DNA from: Millisia brevis NBRC 105863
GTDB taxonomy: Bacteria > Actinomycetota > Actinomycetes > Mycobacteriales > Mycobacteriaceae
Direction: 5' to 3'
Length of the DNA: 38,339 bases
NCBI RefSeq assembly: GCF_001552615.1
Contig: NZ_BCRN01000028.1
Span: 1-38,339, forward strand
In this document: positions 17,418 to 26,868 of the stretch, in pieces
Layout: each line of letters begins with the position of its first letter
How positions within the stretch are numbered: position 1 is the stretch's first letter
Made by a program: the position numbers and the translations under genes
Notes under the pieces: model-generated
Database searches by the model: none
The model's input: the letters and a program-made list of their open reading frames with translations, nothing else
What the model was told of the DNA's origin: nothing

Positions 17418-18641
17418 TTACTTCAGCTCGGTGGAGGACTTGCCGAGCACCCGCCGCGCGATGATCAATTGCTGAATCTGCTGGGTGCCCTCGAAGATGT
17501 CCAGGATCTTCGAGTCGCGAGCCCACTTCTCGAGCAGCAGGTGCTCGGAGTAGCCGAGCGTGCCGGCCAGCTCGACGGCCTTGAGCGTCACATCGCTGCC
17601 GGTGCGACCGGCCTTCGCCTTGGACATCGAGGCCTGCAGCGAGTTGGGCTTCTTGTTGTCGGCCATCCAGGCGGCTTCCATCGCCAGCAGGTAGGCCGAC
17701 TCGTAGTCCGCCTCGAGGCGCAGAAACTCCGCCGCCGCCGCGGTCTGGTTGTTCGGCGGGATGTCGTACGAGACCTCGATACCGGCGTCGGAGAGCACCG
17801 TTCGCAGCTCCTCGAGCGCCGCCCGCGCGACACCGATCGCCATGCCGGCGACCATGGGGCGGGTGTTGTCGAAGGTCTGCATGACACCGCCGAAGCCCTT
17901 CTCGGTGTCGACCTCCTCGCTGCCGAGGATATTCGACCGCGGGATGCGGCAGTTGTCGAGAACGAGTACCGCGGTGTCGGAGGCCCGGATCCCGAGCTTG
18001 TGTTCCAGGCGTGCCACCGACAGGCCCGGGGCGTCGCGCGGCACAACGAACGACTTGATCGCCGCGCGCCCCTTCGACCTGTCGACCGAGGCCCACACGA
18101 CGATGTGGGTCGCGCGCTGGCCGGCGGTGACGAAGATCTTCTCGCCGTTGAGCACCCACTCGTCGCCGTCCAGCGTGGCGGTGGTGGTGACGGCGGCCGA
18201 GTCCGACCCGAAGGACGGCTCGGTGATCGCCATCGCGGCCCATACCTTGCCGAAGCGCTCGAGCTGCTCGTCGGTGGCCACGGCGGCGATCGCGGCGTTG
18301 CCCAGGCCCTGGTAGGGGATGCTCAGCATCAGGCCGACATCGCCCCAGGAGGTCTCGAGCGCGTTGAGCATCGACGACATATTGCCGCCGTTGACGGTAT
18401 GCGCCTTGGCGTCGGGCTTGTCCTCGGCCGGCTTGTCGGAACGGCCACCGGAGGCGCCGCCGATCGTCTCGCCGGCGTCGGCCATGCCCTCGATCATGGC
18501 GGCCATCGTGTCGAGTTCGACCGGGTACTCGTGTTCGGCCAGGTCGTACTTGCGGGAGATCGGCCGGAAGATCTGAGCGCCGACCTGGTGCGCCTGGTTG
18601 GTGCGGGTGCGCAGCTTCTTGGGAAGTTCGAGATTGATCAT
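17418..18641 (-). CDS. fadE23: Acyl-CoA dehydrogenase FadE23-like
   Basis: A 407-aa flavoprotein. AITEPSFGSDSAAVTT is the FAD/substrate loop, VLNGEKIFVTAGQRATH is the central beta-domain, and ILDIFEGTQQIQQL near the end carries the catalytic-type glutamate. It removes two hydrogens from an acyl-CoA. The ATG at 18641 has AAGGAC five bases upstream. It follows the fadE24 gene by 46 bases. In M. tuberculosis the neighbours fadE24 (Rv3139) and fadE23 (Rv3140) have the same order, and the hisN-like gene (Rv3137) is also nearby, which supports the names. A heteromeric enzyme is plausible but inferred. Acyl chain unknown. Confidence 0.8.
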   Translation of the reverse strand: MINLELPKKLRTRTNQAHQVGAQIFRPISRKYDLAEHEYPVELDTMAAMIEGMADAGETIGGASGGRSDKPAEDKPDAKAHTVNGGNMSSMLNALETSWGDVGLMLSIPYQGLGNAAIAAVATDEQLERFGKVWAAMAITEPSFGSDSAAVTTTATLDGDEWVLNGEKIFVTAGQRATHIVVWASVDRSKGRAAIKSFVVPRDAPGLSVARLEHKLGIRASDTAVLVLDNCRIPRSNILGSEEVDTEKGFGGVMQTFDNTRPMVAGMAIGVARAALEELRTVLSDAGIEVSYDIPPNNQTAAAAEFLRLEADYESAYLLAMEAAWMADNKKPNSLQASMSKAKAGRTGSDVTLKAVELAGTLGYSEHLLLEKWARDSKILDIFEGTQQIQQLIIARRVLGKSSTELK

Positions 18642-18687
18642 CGGATGTCCTTGCTGTTCAGCGGGGCGTGTCGGCGAGGGGTGCCGG

Positions 18688-20079
18688 TCAGACCAGCACA
18701 ACGCCCTCGGCGACGCCGACGGCACGAAGATTGCGGTACCAACGCTCGACCGGGTGCTCCTTGACGAAGCCGTGGCCGCCCAGCAACTGCACGCCGTCGA
18801 GGCCGATGCGCATGCCCTTGTCGGTCGCCAGCTTGCGGGCCAGCGCCGACTCGCGCGCGAAGGACGCGCCCTGATCGGCGCGGGCGGCGCCACGCCAGGT
18901 GACCAGGCGCAGGCCCTCGAGTTCGGTGGCGATATCGGCGACCATGAACGCGACCGCCTGGCGGTTGCTGATCGGCTCGCCGAACGCCTGCCGCTCGTTG
19001 ACGTAGGGGATGACGTAGTCGAGAACGGCCTGACCGGTGCCGACGGCCAGCGCCGCCCATCCGATCCGGGCGAGACGGATCGCCTCGGCGTACTCCTGCG
19101 CGCGCACGGTCGGGTCGTCGCTGCCGAGCAGCGCGGAGGCCGGCACCGAGACGCCGTCGAGGTGGATGCGGCCGAGCGCCGCACCCCGCAGGCCCATGCT
19201 CGGGTCGTTCTCGACGCTCAGGCCCGACGCGGAGGACTCGACGATGAACAGCGACGGGCGTCCGTCGAATTCGGCGGCGACGATGAACAGCTCGCTCGAC
19301 CCGGCGACCGGCACCAGAGACTTCACGCCGTTGAGGACGTAGCCGCCGGGAGCGCGGGTTGCGGTGGTCTGCAGGGCGAAGGGGTCGAACAGTGCGCGGG
19401 GTTCCGCGACGACCACCGACGACGCCGGGACGTTCTCCCCGGCGTAGGACGGCAGGTAGGTCTTCTGCTGCTCGTCGGTACCCCAGTTGGTCAGCGCGAT
19501 CGCGACACCACTCGGCGCGATGATCGGCAGGGCCAGTCCGAGATCGCCGTGGGAGAGCGCCTCGTAGACCAGCGCATTGGTGACCGCGGAACGGCCGGCG
19601 GCGGCGCCGTCGAGATTCTCGGGCACGTTGATCAGCGTGATGCCCAGCTCGGCGGCGCGGGCCAGCAGATCGGCGGGCGGCGCGGCGGCGGTGTCGGCAT
19701 CGGCCGCGGCGGGCCGGACGACCTCGGCGGCGAATTCGCGGACCGTCTCGAGGATCAGCCGCTGGTCGTCGTCCGGCGTCAGATCGAAGTAGTCGCGCGC
19801 GGCGGGGGAGGCGTCGCCCAGCCGCTCGGGCTTCCCGTCGCCGGCGACCTTCTCGAAGGTGCGGCCGGCGGCACCGATGGCACGGAAGCCGGTCTTGGTG
19901 CCGCCGTAGACGGTCTTGTCGATGACGCTGCGCAGGTTGTACTTCTCCGCCAGCTCGGATCCGGTGATCTTGGTCAGCACGCGCATGGCGGTGCCGATCG
20001 CGTCGCGCTTGACGGGATTGAGGCCCACCGCGGAAGTATCGCGCGGTGTGCGTCGGCCAACGGTGCTTTGGTCAGTCAT
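18688..20079 (-). CDS. fadE24: Acyl-CoA dehydrogenase FadE24-like
   Basis: A 463-aa acyl-CoA dehydrogenase with an N-terminal extension of about 100 residues (KYNLRSVIDKTVYGG, FRAIGAAGRTFEK), then the dehydrogenase fold (DDDQRLILETVREFAAEVVRP). VVAEPRALFDPFALQTTA occupies the substrate-loop position and YVLNGVKSLVPVAGSSE the beta-domain. The C terminus reads HPVERWYRNLRAVGVAEG. Start ATG at 20079 with GGTG four bases upstream. It is first of a two-gene operon with fadE23. The promoter carries two related inverted-repeat elements, so a TetR-type repressor may control both. Confidence 0.8.
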   Translation of the reverse strand: MTDQSTVGRRTPRDTSAVGLNPVKRDAIGTAMRVLTKITGSELAEKYNLRSVIDKTVYGGTKTGFRAIGAAGRTFEKVAGDGKPERLGDASPAARDYFDLTPDDDQRLILETVREFAAEVVRPAAADADTAAAPPADLLARAAELGITLINVPENLDGAAAGRSAVTNALVYEALSHGDLGLALPIIAPSGVAIALTNWGTDEQQKTYLPSYAGENVPASSVVVAEPRALFDPFALQTTATRAPGGYVLNGVKSLVPVAGSSELFIVAAEFDGRPSLFIVESSASGLSVENDPSMGLRGAALGRIHLDGVSVPASALLGSDDPTVRAQEYAEAIRLARIGWAALAVGTGQAVLDYVIPYVNERQAFGEPISNRQAVAFMVADIATELEGLRLVTWRGAARADQGASFARESALARKLATDKGMRIGLDGVQLLGGHGFVKEHPVERWYRNLRAVGVAEGVVLV

Positions 20080-20122
20080 TTTCACCAGCTGCTGTCGACG
20101 AAGTGGTACGGACAACCCCGAC

Positions 20123-20161
20123 CTTACTTCTCGGTAAGATCGTTGTCTACCAGAAAGTAAG
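20123..20161 (-). promoter_or_regulatory. Inverted-repeat operator region of fadE24-fadE23
   Basis: CTTACTT at 20123-20129 and AAGTAAG at 20155-20161 form an outer inverted repeat. A nearer palindrome, CTTAC-N6-GTAAG (20123-20138), lies inside, and the right arm read on the minus strand (CTTACTTTCTGGTAGAC) resembles the first. The site sits 44-82 bases upstream of the fadE24 start. TetR-type binding is inferred. Confidence 0.5.
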
Positions 20162-20215
20162 TTCGGAGTCGGCCGCGTCGACGGACCGGATATTCGGTTG
20201 TGGGTGAGAGGGCGC

Positions 20216-21013
20216 TCAGTCGTCGGCGGGCAGGCCGATGCGGTCGAGGACCGCCTCGTGCAGCAGCCCATTGGTCGCCACCGCGCTCCCGCCGGCGGGA
20301 CCCGGCGCGCCGGTCAGCGACCCGAAGCTGCCGCCGGCCTCCCGCACGAGGATGTCGAGCGGGGCGAGGTCCCACAGCGAGACCTCCGGTTCGGCGGCGA
20401 TGTCGATCGCTCCCTCCGCGACCAGGCAGTAGGGCCAGAAATCACCGTAGGCGCGCACCCGCCACACCTCATCGGTCAGATCGATGAACCGGTCGCGGAT
20501 CCCGCGTTCGCGCCACCCGTCGAGGCTCGAGAACGCCAGCGAGGCCGACGGCAGGGCTCCGACGGCCGAGACCCGGATCGGCCGCTCCACCCCCCGATCG
20601 CGCACCCGGGCGCCGTGGCCGGCCAGGGCCCACCACCGTCGATCGAGCGCCGGGGCGCTGACGACGCCGAGCGCCGGGACCCCGTCCTCGAGCAGGGCGA
20701 TCAGCGTCGCCCAGACCGGTACCCGCCGGACGAAGTTCTTGGTCCCGTCGATCGGATCGATCACCCACTGCCGGCCGACGGTGACCGGGTCGCCGCCGAA
20801 CTCCTCGCCGAGGATCGCGTCGTCGGGGCGACGGGCGGTCAGGATCTCGCGCACCGCGGTTTCGACCGCGAGGTCCGCATCGGTGACGGGGGTCAGGTCG
20901 GGCTTGTCGTCGACGACCAGATCGCCGGCGCCGAAGCGCCCGAGGGTGATGCGGTCGGCGAGATCGGCGATCTCGAGGGCCAGGACGAGGTCGTCGGATG
21001 ATGCTGTCGACAC
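20216..21013 (-). CDS. hisN: Inositol monophosphatase family protein, histidinol-phosphatase-like
   Basis: A 265-aa magnesium-dependent phosphatase. GEEFGG (Glu70, Glu71), [12 protein letters not shown] (Asp86 and Asp89) and [15 protein letters not shown] near 205 are the three metal-binding motifs of the IMPase family. The M. tuberculosis counterpart next to fadE24 (Rv3137) is described as a HisN-type histidinol-phosphatase, so the same reaction in histidine synthesis is likely here. GTG start at 21013 with GGAG about 10 bases upstream; the frame is open far upstream but that part overlaps prfB. It is divergent from prfB with 81 bases between starts. Confidence 0.8.
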   Translation of the reverse strand: MSTASSDDLVLALEIADLADRITLGRFGAGDLVVDDKPDLTPVTDADLAVETAVREILTARRPDDAILGEEFGGDPVTVGRQWVIDPIDGTKNFVRRVPVWATLIALLEDGVPALGVVSAPALDRRWWALAGHGARVRDRGVERPIRVSAVGALPSASLAFSSLDGWRERGIRDRFIDLTDEVWRVRAYGDFWPYCLVAEGAIDIAAEPEVSLWDLAPLDILVREAGGSFGSLTGAPGPAGGSAVATNGLLHEAVLDRIGLPADD

Positions 21014-21094
21014 GGCGTACGCACTCCTTCGGGCGGCGTTTCCCCCGGTTGGGACGGTCGCGGTGAACAGTAGTCGCCGACGCCGGTAGCCTGA

Positions 21095-22219
21095 ATGACC
21101 GTGCAACCCGATGTCGCCGCCGACCTTGCCGCTCTCGGCTCCATTCTCGAAACCGTCGAGGCGGTGCTCGATGTCGACGAACTGATCAAGCGGATCGCCG
21201 AGCTCGAGCACCAGGCCGGGGACCCGACGCTCTGGGACAACCCGGAAAACGCGCAGGCCGTCACCAGCGAGCTCTCGCACAACCAGAGCGAGCTGCGCCG
21301 GATCACCGATCTGCGCGGCCGCCTCGACGACCTCGAGGTCCTCTACGAGCTCGTCGACGAGGAGGAGGGCGCCGCCCGCGAGAGCGCACTGGCCGATGCC
21401 GACTCCGAGCGGCAGTCGCTGCGCAACGACATCGAGGCGATGGAGGTCCGGACGCTGCTGTCCGGCGAGTACGACAAGCGTGAAGCGGTGGTCAACATCC
21501 GCGCCGGCGCCGGTGGCGTCGACGCCGCGGACTGGGCCGAGATGCTGATGCGCATGTACATCCGCTGGGCCGACAAGCACAAGTACGGCGTCGAGGTCTA
21601 CGACACCTCGTACGCCGAGGAGGCCGGCATCAAGAGCGCGACCTTCGTGGTCAAGGCGCCCTACAGCTACGGCACCCTCTCGGTCGAGATGGGTACCCAC
21701 CGGCTGGTGCGGATCAGCCCCTTCGACAACCAGGGGCGTCGACAGACTTCCTTCGCCGAGGTCGAGGTGCTGCCGGTCGTCGAGACCACCGACCACATCG
21801 ATGTCGACGAGAACGACGTGCGCGTCGATGTCTACCGCTCCTCCGGCCCCGGTGGACAGTCGGTCAACACCACCGACTCGGCGGTCCGGCTGACGCACAT
21901 TCCCACGGGTATCGTGGTCACCTGTCAGAACGAAAAGTCCCAGTTGCAGAACAAGGTCTCGGCGATGCGAGTCCTCCAAGCCAAGCTGCTCGAACGCAAG
22001 CGGCAGGAGGAGCGCGCCGAACTCGACGCCCTCAAGGGTGACGGCGGCAATTCCTGGGGCAATCAGATGCGCTCGTACGTGCTGCAGCCGTACCAGATGG
22101 TCAAGGACCTGCGCACCGAATACGAGGTCAATACGCCGGCCGCGGTGCTCGACGGAGACATCGACGGCTTCATCGACGCGGGTATCCGCTGGCGGCGGAG
22201 GACCGAAGACGAGCAGTAG
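21095..22219 (+). CDS. prfB: Peptide chain release factor 2
   Basis: A 374-aa class I release factor. SPF at 208-210 marks RF2, which reads UGA and UAA, and GGQ at 253-255 triggers peptide release. The frame is continuous, so there is no programmed +1 frameshift of the E. coli type; this is usual in actinobacteria. It leads the block prfB, mscS-like gene, membrane protein, ftsE, ftsX, smpB, ssrA conserved with M. tuberculosis. Confidence 0.95.
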   Translation: MTVQPDVAADLAALGSILETVEAVLDVDELIKRIAELEHQAGDPTLWDNPENAQAVTSELSHNQSELRRITDLRGRLDDLEVLYELVDEEEGAARESALADADSERQSLRNDIEAMEVRTLLSGEYDKREAVVNIRAGAGGVDAADWAEMLMRMYIRWADKHKYGVEVYDTSYAEEAGIKSATFVVKAPYSYGTLSVEMGTHRLVRISPFDNQGRRQTSFAEVEVLPVVETTDHIDVDENDVRVDVYRSSGPGGQSVNTTDSAVRLTHIPTGIVVTCQNEKSQLQNKVSAMRVLQAKLLERKRQEERAELDALKGDGGNSWGNQMRSYVLQPYQMVKDLRTEYEVNTPAAVLDGDIDGFIDAGIRWRRRTEDEQ

Positions 22220-22245
22220 ACGCTCGGGTTGGGGAGGGATTTCTC

Positions 22246-23148
22246 ATCGGGAACGAACCACTGCGGGCGGAGGTACCGGGTCTGGCCGGCCGCGTCCTCG
22301 ATTGGCTGACATCCGATGGCCTGGTCATCGCGCTGATCATTCTCGGCGCGGTCCTGATCGCACGGGCGATCCGGGCGGGTAGCGGGCGCTATCAGATCAG
22401 TCTGGACAACAGTCGCGCCGAGCTCGACTCGGTCGTGCGCACCGAGCGCAACAAGCACATGCGCGCGCTGGCGCAGGTGGTCGAGTGGACCCTGATCGTC
22501 GTGGTCTACATCATCGCCACCCTGCTGGTGGTCGGCAGAAGCGGTCTGCCGACGACGGGCCTGGTGGTCCCCGGCACGGTGGTCGGCGCCGCCCTGGGCT
22601 TCGGTGCCCAGAGCATCGTGCGCGACCTGCTCGCCGGCTTTTTCATCATCACCGAACGGCAGTACGGCTTCGGCGACGTCGTCCAGTTGTCGATGGGGTC
22701 CAACGCCGCGTCGGGCACGGTGGAGGACGTCACCCTGCGGGTGACCAAGCTGCGATCGACCAATGGCGAGGTGATCACCGTGCCCAACGGCGGGATCACC
22801 GAGGTGATCAACTCCTCGAAGGACTGGGCGCGCGCGGTCATCGACGTGCCGGTCCCGGTCAGCGCCGACGTCTCCGAGGTCAACAGCCTGCTGCGCCGTA
22901 TCGGCGCCGAGGCCTACGCCGACCCCGAGGTCCGGCCGTTGCTGCTCGACCAACCGACCGTCATGGGCGTCGAGGCGATCGGCGTCACCCAGATGCGGGT
23001 GCGGATCGTCGCCCGTACCCAGCCGGGCAAGCAGTTCGAGGTCGGTCGCGACCTGCGAGCGCGCATCGTCGAGGAGTTCAACCGTGCCGGGCTGGTGCTG
23101 CGGCCGGAGGACGTCGTCGACACCAGCGGAGAGGAGGCGGTCCCGTGA
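22246..23148 (+). CDS. MscS-family mechanosensitive channel protein, apparent AUC start
   Basis: About 300 aa. Three hydrophobic helices precede the MscS beta-domain: LVIALIILGAVLIARAI, then WTLIVVVYIIATLLVV, then the pore-type helix GLVVPGTVVGAALGFGAQSIV followed by RDLLAGFFIITERQYGFGDVV. The first helix lies upstream of the first usable GTG (22435), which would cut it off. No ATG, GTG or TTG occurs in frame between the prfB stop and 22435. A strong GGGGAGGG at 22231-22238 is 8 bases before an ATC codon at 22246, so AUC is the best start; CTG at 22261 is second. Counterpart of Rv3104c. The stop overlaps the next start (GTGA). Confidence 0.78.
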   Translation: MGNEPLRAEVPGLAGRVLDWLTSDGLVIALIILGAVLIARAIRAGSGRYQISLDNSRAELDSVVRTERNKHMRALAQVVEWTLIVVVYIIATLLVVGRSGLPTTGLVVPGTVVGAALGFGAQSIVRDLLAGFFIITERQYGFGDVVQLSMGSNAASGTVEDVTLRVTKLRSTNGEVITVPNGGITEVINSSKDWARAVIDVPVPVSADVSEVNSLLRRIGAEAYADPEVRPLLLDQPTVMGVEAIGVTQMRVRIVARTQPGKQFEVGRDLRARIVEEFNRAGLVLRPEDVVDTSGEEAVP

Positions 23149-23939
23149 CCGAGCACGACGACGACGCCCGCACCCGGATGATGCCCCGGCAGAGTCGGCC
23201 CGACTCCGACCGCACCGCTCGCATCGAGCCGCGCGCCTGGAGCGAGACCGACGAGAAGCTGCCCGCCGAGACGGCCGACGAGGCCCGCGCCGGCGAACCG
23301 AGGATCGAGATCATCCCGGCGGAACCGACCACGGGCAGTCGACCAGAGGTCCCCGACGCAGGTCGAACCGAGACCGGCACGGAGCGGTCCGGTGGCGGGC
23401 AGGCGACCGAGACCGCCGCCCAAGCCGACTCCGGGACCCACCGAGCCGGCGATCGCGCCGATACGTCGGGAACTGCGACCTCGCCGGATCCGGAGCACGA
23501 TCCCTGGTACATCAAGCTGCGCGACCGCATCCCCGAGCGCATCCTCGGCGGACGGATGCGCACCTCGACGCTGGTTCTGACGGTGATCTGGGTGGGTCTG
23601 CTGGTCCTCTACGGCTGGCTGAATCCGAACGGCTCCGGCACCGACTCGACCTCCTCGCAGACCGGCGACACCAACGTGGTGGTTCCGGACGGTTACCAGC
23701 TGACGCCGGTACCGATCGCACCTCCGACCACCACCGTCCCCGAGCCGACGACGACGACGAGCGCGCCGCCGACGACCACGTCGGGCAGCCCGGAGACGAC
23801 CGGTCCGGCCGCGGGGGAGACCAGCGCGACGAGCACGGCGCCGACGACCACCGCGGGCGGCTTCAGCATCCCCGGCCTGTCGATACCCGGTCTGACCCAG
23901 AACGGCACCGACAGCGGGCAGACCACACCGGCGCCGTGA
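23145..23939 (+). CDS. Proline/threonine-rich single-pass membrane protein (Rv3103c-like)
   Basis: A 264-aa protein with a charged, disordered cytoplasmic N-terminal half (TRMMPRQ, RIEPRAWSETDEKLP), one transmembrane helix near 155-172 (STLVLTVIWVGLLVLYGWL) and an outer tail rich in Pro, Thr and Ser (PPTTTVPEPTTTTSAPP). The layout and position match the proline-rich membrane protein Rv3103c between the mscS-like gene and ftsE. The role is unknown; an outer-wall or FtsEX-linked role is only a guess. GTG start overlaps the mscS-like stop by four bases, so the pair is coupled. Confidence 0.8.
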   Translation: MTEHDDDARTRMMPRQSRPDSDRTARIEPRAWSETDEKLPAETADEARAGEPRIEIIPAEPTTGSRPEVPDAGRTETGTERSGGGQATETAAQADSGTHRAGDRADTSGTATSPDPEHDPWYIKLRDRIPERILGGRMRTSTLVLTVIWVGLLVLYGWLNPNGSGTDSTSSQTGDTNVVVPDGYQLTPVPIAPPTTTVPEPTTTTSAPPTTTSGSPETTGPAAGETSATSTAPTTTAGGFSIPGLSIPGLTQNGTDSGQTTPAP

Positions 23940-24021
23940 GCCCGGTCGGGCCCGTCCGTCACTGTGGCCACTTCCGACGCAGACGTGATCGGCCGGCGAC
24001 GCGTGGATACACTGGCCGATC

Positions 24022-24711
24022 GTGATCAGCGTGGAGAACGTCACGAAGTCCTACGCCGCCTCGACCAGACCGGCGCTGGACGGCGTGAGCATCGACGTCG
24101 ACAAGGGTGAATTCCTCTTCTTGATCGGGCCGTCCGGCTCGGGCAAGTCGACATTGCTGCGGCTGTTGCTCAAGGAGGACGTGCCGACCTCGGGGGAGAT
24201 CACGGTCGCCGACTTCCCCGTCAACCGGTTGCCCGCCCGCCGGGTACCGAAGCTGCGCCAGTCGGTGGGATGCGTCTTCCAGGACTTCCGGCTGTTGCAG
24301 AACAAGACGGTCGCGCAGAACGTCGCCTTCGCGCTCGAGGTGATCGGCAAGCCGTCCGCGGTGATCAAGCGGACCGTGCCGGAGACCCTCGAGATGGTCG
24401 GGCTCGCCGGCAAGGCCGATCGGCTGCCGGCCGAGCTGTCCGGTGGCGAGCAGCAGCGGGTGGCTATCGCGCGTGCCTTCGTCAACCGACCGCTGGTCCT
24501 GCTGGCCGACGAGCCGACCGGCAACCTCGATCCGGAGACCAGCAACGACATCATGCAGTTGCTCGAGCGCATCAACCGCACCGGAACGACCGTCCTGATG
24601 GCGACCCACGACCACCACATCGTCGACGCGATGCGCCGGCGCGTGGTCGAACTGCAGTCCGGAAAAGTCATCCGGGACGAGGCGAGAGGGGTCTACGGCG
24701 TCGGCAAGTAG
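24022..24711 (+). CDS. ftsE: Cell-division ATPase FtsE
   Basis: A 229-aa ABC ATPase. Walker A is GPSGSGKST (36-44), the signature is [14 protein letters not shown] and Walker B is [13 protein letters not shown]. FtsE with FtsX forms the complex that activates peptidoglycan hydrolases at the septum or pole; in mycobacteria the partner is RipC. GTG start; the ribosome site is weak. ftsX follows after 81 bases. Confidence 0.95.
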   Translation: MISVENVTKSYAASTRPALDGVSIDVDKGEFLFLIGPSGSGKSTLLRLLLKEDVPTSGEITVADFPVNRLPARRVPKLRQSVGCVFQDFRLLQNKTVAQNVAFALEVIGKPSAVIKRTVPETLEMVGLAGKADRLPAELSGGEQQRVAIARAFVNRPLVLLADEPTGNLDPETSNDIMQLLERINRTGTTVLMATHDHHIVDAMRRRVVELQSGKVIRDEARGVYGVGK

Positions 24712-24792
24712 CGACCCGACGACCACCGACCACCCCTCGGCCGACAGAGCCGATCGACGCCGGCCCAGCGGGCCACGGACGAAGTAGGTTTC

Positions 24793-25698
24793 ATGCGTTT
24801 CAGTTTTCTTCTCGGTGAGGTCGTCACCGGGCTGCGGCGGAACATCACGATCACCCTGGCGATGATCCTGACCACCGCGATCGGCCTCGGCCTGTTCGGC
24901 AGCGGACTGCTCGTGGTGCAGATGGCCTCGAAGACCCAGCAGATCTTCCTCGACCGCGTCGAGGTACAGATCTTCCTGACCGACGACATCTCCGCCAACG
25001 ACCCCGCCTGCTCCGGCGACATCTGCTCGACCCTGCGCTCCGATCTGGAGAACACCCCCGGCGTCTCCTCGGTGCAGTACCTCGACCGGCAGTCCGCGGT
25101 CGAGGACGCGACCAACCGGGTCTTCGCCGATCAGCCCGAGCTCGCCTCGCTGGTCAGCCCCGACAGCTTCCCCGCGTCGTTCAAGGTGCGGCTGTCGGAC
25201 GTCAACCAGTTCGGGGTGATCGACGAGCAGTTCGCCGACCGGCCCGGCGTCGAGAGCGTGCTCAACCAGCACGAGCTGGTCGACCGGCTGTTCAGCGTGC
25301 TCAACGGTATCCGCAATGCCGCCTTCGCCGTCGCGATCGTCCAGGCGATCGCCGCGATCCTGTTGATCGCCAATATGGTCCAGATCGCCGCGTTCACCCG
25401 GCGGACCGAGGTGTCCATCATGCGGCTCGTCGGCGCCACCCGCTGGTATACCCAGCTGCCGTTCCTGCTCGAGACCGTCGTCGCGGCGCTGATCGGTGTC
25501 GTCCTGGCGATCGCGGGACTATTTGTCGCCAAGGCGGCGTTCATCGATGGACTGCTCGACGATCTGTACCAGGCGAATATCCTCGCCCGGATCACGACGA
25601 CCGACATCCTGCTGGTGTCCCCGGCGCTGGTGGCGGTCGCGATCGCCCTCGCCGCCGCGACGTCCTATGTGACGCTGCGGCTCTACGTGCGCACCTGA
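24793..25698 (+). CDS. ftsX: Cell-division membrane protein FtsX
   Basis: A 301-aa protein with four membrane helices: one near 20-45 (LAMILTTAIGLGLFGSGLLVV), and three after 175 (AAFAVAIVQAIAAILLIANMV; VVAALIGVVLAIAGLFVAK; VSPALVAVAIALAAATSYV). The large outer domain between helices 1 and 2 carries a Cys pair (PACSGDIC) likely to form a disulfide, as in mycobacterial FtsX. RTEVSIMRLVGATRWY is the conserved loop contacting FtsE. Confidence 0.95.
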   Translation: MRFSFLLGEVVTGLRRNITITLAMILTTAIGLGLFGSGLLVVQMASKTQQIFLDRVEVQIFLTDDISANDPACSGDICSTLRSDLENTPGVSSVQYLDRQSAVEDATNRVFADQPELASLVSPDSFPASFKVRLSDVNQFGVIDEQFADRPGVESVLNQHELVDRLFSVLNGIRNAAFAVAIVQAIAAILLIANMVQIAAFTRRTEVSIMRLVGATRWYTQLPFLLETVVAALIGVVLAIAGLFVAKAAFIDGLLDDLYQANILARITTTDILLVSPALVAVAIALAAATSYVTLRLYVRT

Positions 25699-25825
25699 CC
25701 CGGCCGTCCGCGGGGGAGGGGGCGCCCGGTAAACCGGTTGAAACCGGACCGGCGTTCGTGGTCAAGTAGTCAGTCGCCGGAGCAACCGGCGCGAACGATA
25801 TCGACGAGGGAAGGGGGTGACACGC

Positions 25826-26317
25826 ATGGCGAAGGAAAAGGGTCGCAAGGTGATCGCCACCAATCGCAAGGCCCGCCACAACTACGCGATCATCGACACC
25901 TGGGAAGCCGGAGTGGCGTTGGTCGGGACCGAGGTCAAGAGTCTGCGGGACGGTCACGCGTCCCTGGTCGACGCGTTCGCGACGGTCGACGACGGCGAGG
26001 TCTGGCTGCGCAACCTGCACATTCCGGAGTACACCCAGGGGTCGTGGACCAACCACACACCTCGGCGGCACCGGAAGCTGCTGCTGCATCGCAAGGAGAT
26101 CGAACACCTCGTCGGCAAGATCCACGACGGCAATATGACCCTCGTCCCGCTGTCGATGTACTTCTCCGACGGCAAGGTCAAGGTCGAACTGGCGTTGGCC
26201 CGCGGCAAGCAGGACTACGACAAGCGGCAGGATCTGGCGAAGCGGGATTCCGATCGGGAGATCGCCCGCGAGATGGGGCGGCGGTTCAAGGGCAACCGGG
26301 AACGCGCCCGGCGCTAG
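25826..26317 (+). CDS. smpB: SsrA-binding protein SmpB
   Basis: A 163-aa protein that binds tmRNA and brings it to stalled ribosomes. [27 protein letters not shown] and KGKxx-type C-terminal basic tail ([12 protein letters not shown]) are the family features. The ATG at 25826 has GGGGG eight bases upstream; a GTG at 25817 is possible but less likely. The ssrA gene follows, a classic pairing. Confidence 0.96.
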   Translation: MAKEKGRKVIATNRKARHNYAIIDTWEAGVALVGTEVKSLRDGHASLVDAFATVDDGEVWLRNLHIPEYTQGSWTNHTPRRHRKLLLHRKEIEHLVGKIHDGNMTLVPLSMYFSDGKVKVELALARGKQDYDKRQDLAKRDSDREIAREMGRRFKGNRERARR

Positions 26318-26331
26318 CATCGTCCGACGCG

Positions 26332-26353
26332 TTCGGCGAGGGTGCTCGCCGAA
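26332..26353 (+). terminator. Hairpin after smpB
   Basis: A perfect 9-bp stem, TTCGGCGAG with its complement and a GGTG loop, lies 15 bases past the smpB stop and just before the ssrA -10 box. No T-run. Confidence 0.5.
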
Positions 26354-26368
26354 GCGGAGGATCGGGAA

Positions 26369-26374
26369 TATACT
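26369..26374 (+). promoter_or_regulatory. -10 box of ssrA
   Basis: TATACT is close to the consensus. The transcript would start near 26381, giving about 50 bases of leader before the mature tmRNA 5' end, to be removed by RNase P. No clear -35 is seen at 17 bases upstream, where the smpB hairpin lies. Confidence 0.6.
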
Positions 26375-26430
26375 GATGTGCCCGGTCGTTGGATCGGGAA
26401 CAGAAAGACGTCGCTTTCGGGCGACGGAAA

Positions 26431-26801
26431 GGGGCTGAACGGTTTCGACTGTGGACGTTGAGACAGGGGAAGCGTGTCGGTGCAGGCAAGAGACCACCGT
26501 TAAGCGTCGTTGCAACCAATTAAGCGCCGATTCCAATCAGCGCGAGTACGCCCTCGCTGCCTAAGCCAGGTCGTCTCTGTCGGCCCGGGTTCGCCTTCGA
26601 CCCGGTCCCCGGCATCAGCTAGAAGGCTTATCTTCTCCCACGGTCACGGTGGGAGCGGAAACAGCAAACAGTGACTGGGATCGTCATCCCGGCCTTGTCC
26701 GCGAGAGCCGAGAGATCCGAGTAGAGACCCAGCGGACTGCACACGGAGAAGCCCTGATGATTCGCCATAGGACCCGGGTTCAATTCCCGGCAGCTCCACC
26801 A
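26431..26801 (+). ncRNA. ssrA: tmRNA
   Basis: The 5' end GGGGCTGAACGG and the 3' end with GGTTCAATTCCCGG and AGCTCC-ACCA form the tRNA-Ala-like domain; GGGGCT pairs with AGCTCC with one G-U, and CCA is encoded. The tag frame runs 26526-26564 and reads ADSNQREYALAA then TAA, giving with the charged alanine the tag AADSNQREYALAA. The M. tuberculosis tag is AADSHQRDYALAA, so this one differs at two sites. Length 371 bases is normal. Confidence 0.96.
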
Positions 26802-26804
26802 CCG

Positions 26805-26833
26805 AAGGGGTGGCCCACCACGGGCCACCCCTT
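26805..26833 (+). terminator. Terminator of ssrA
   Basis: A perfect 12-bp stem (AAGGGGTGGCCC and its complement) with a 5-base loop, followed by CTTCTTCG, starts three bases after the tmRNA CCA. Confidence 0.85.
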
Positions 26834-26868
26834 CTTCGTGTCCTGATCCGATCGCTCTCGAGCCGGGT

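Noticed and set aside
18598-20160. 520-codon plus-strand frame opposite fadE23/fadE24
   Set aside because: Shadow frame; no start signal and no family features.
21095-22219. Programmed frameshift in prfB
   Set aside because: The frame is continuous from the start; no internal TGA with a CTT slip site is present.
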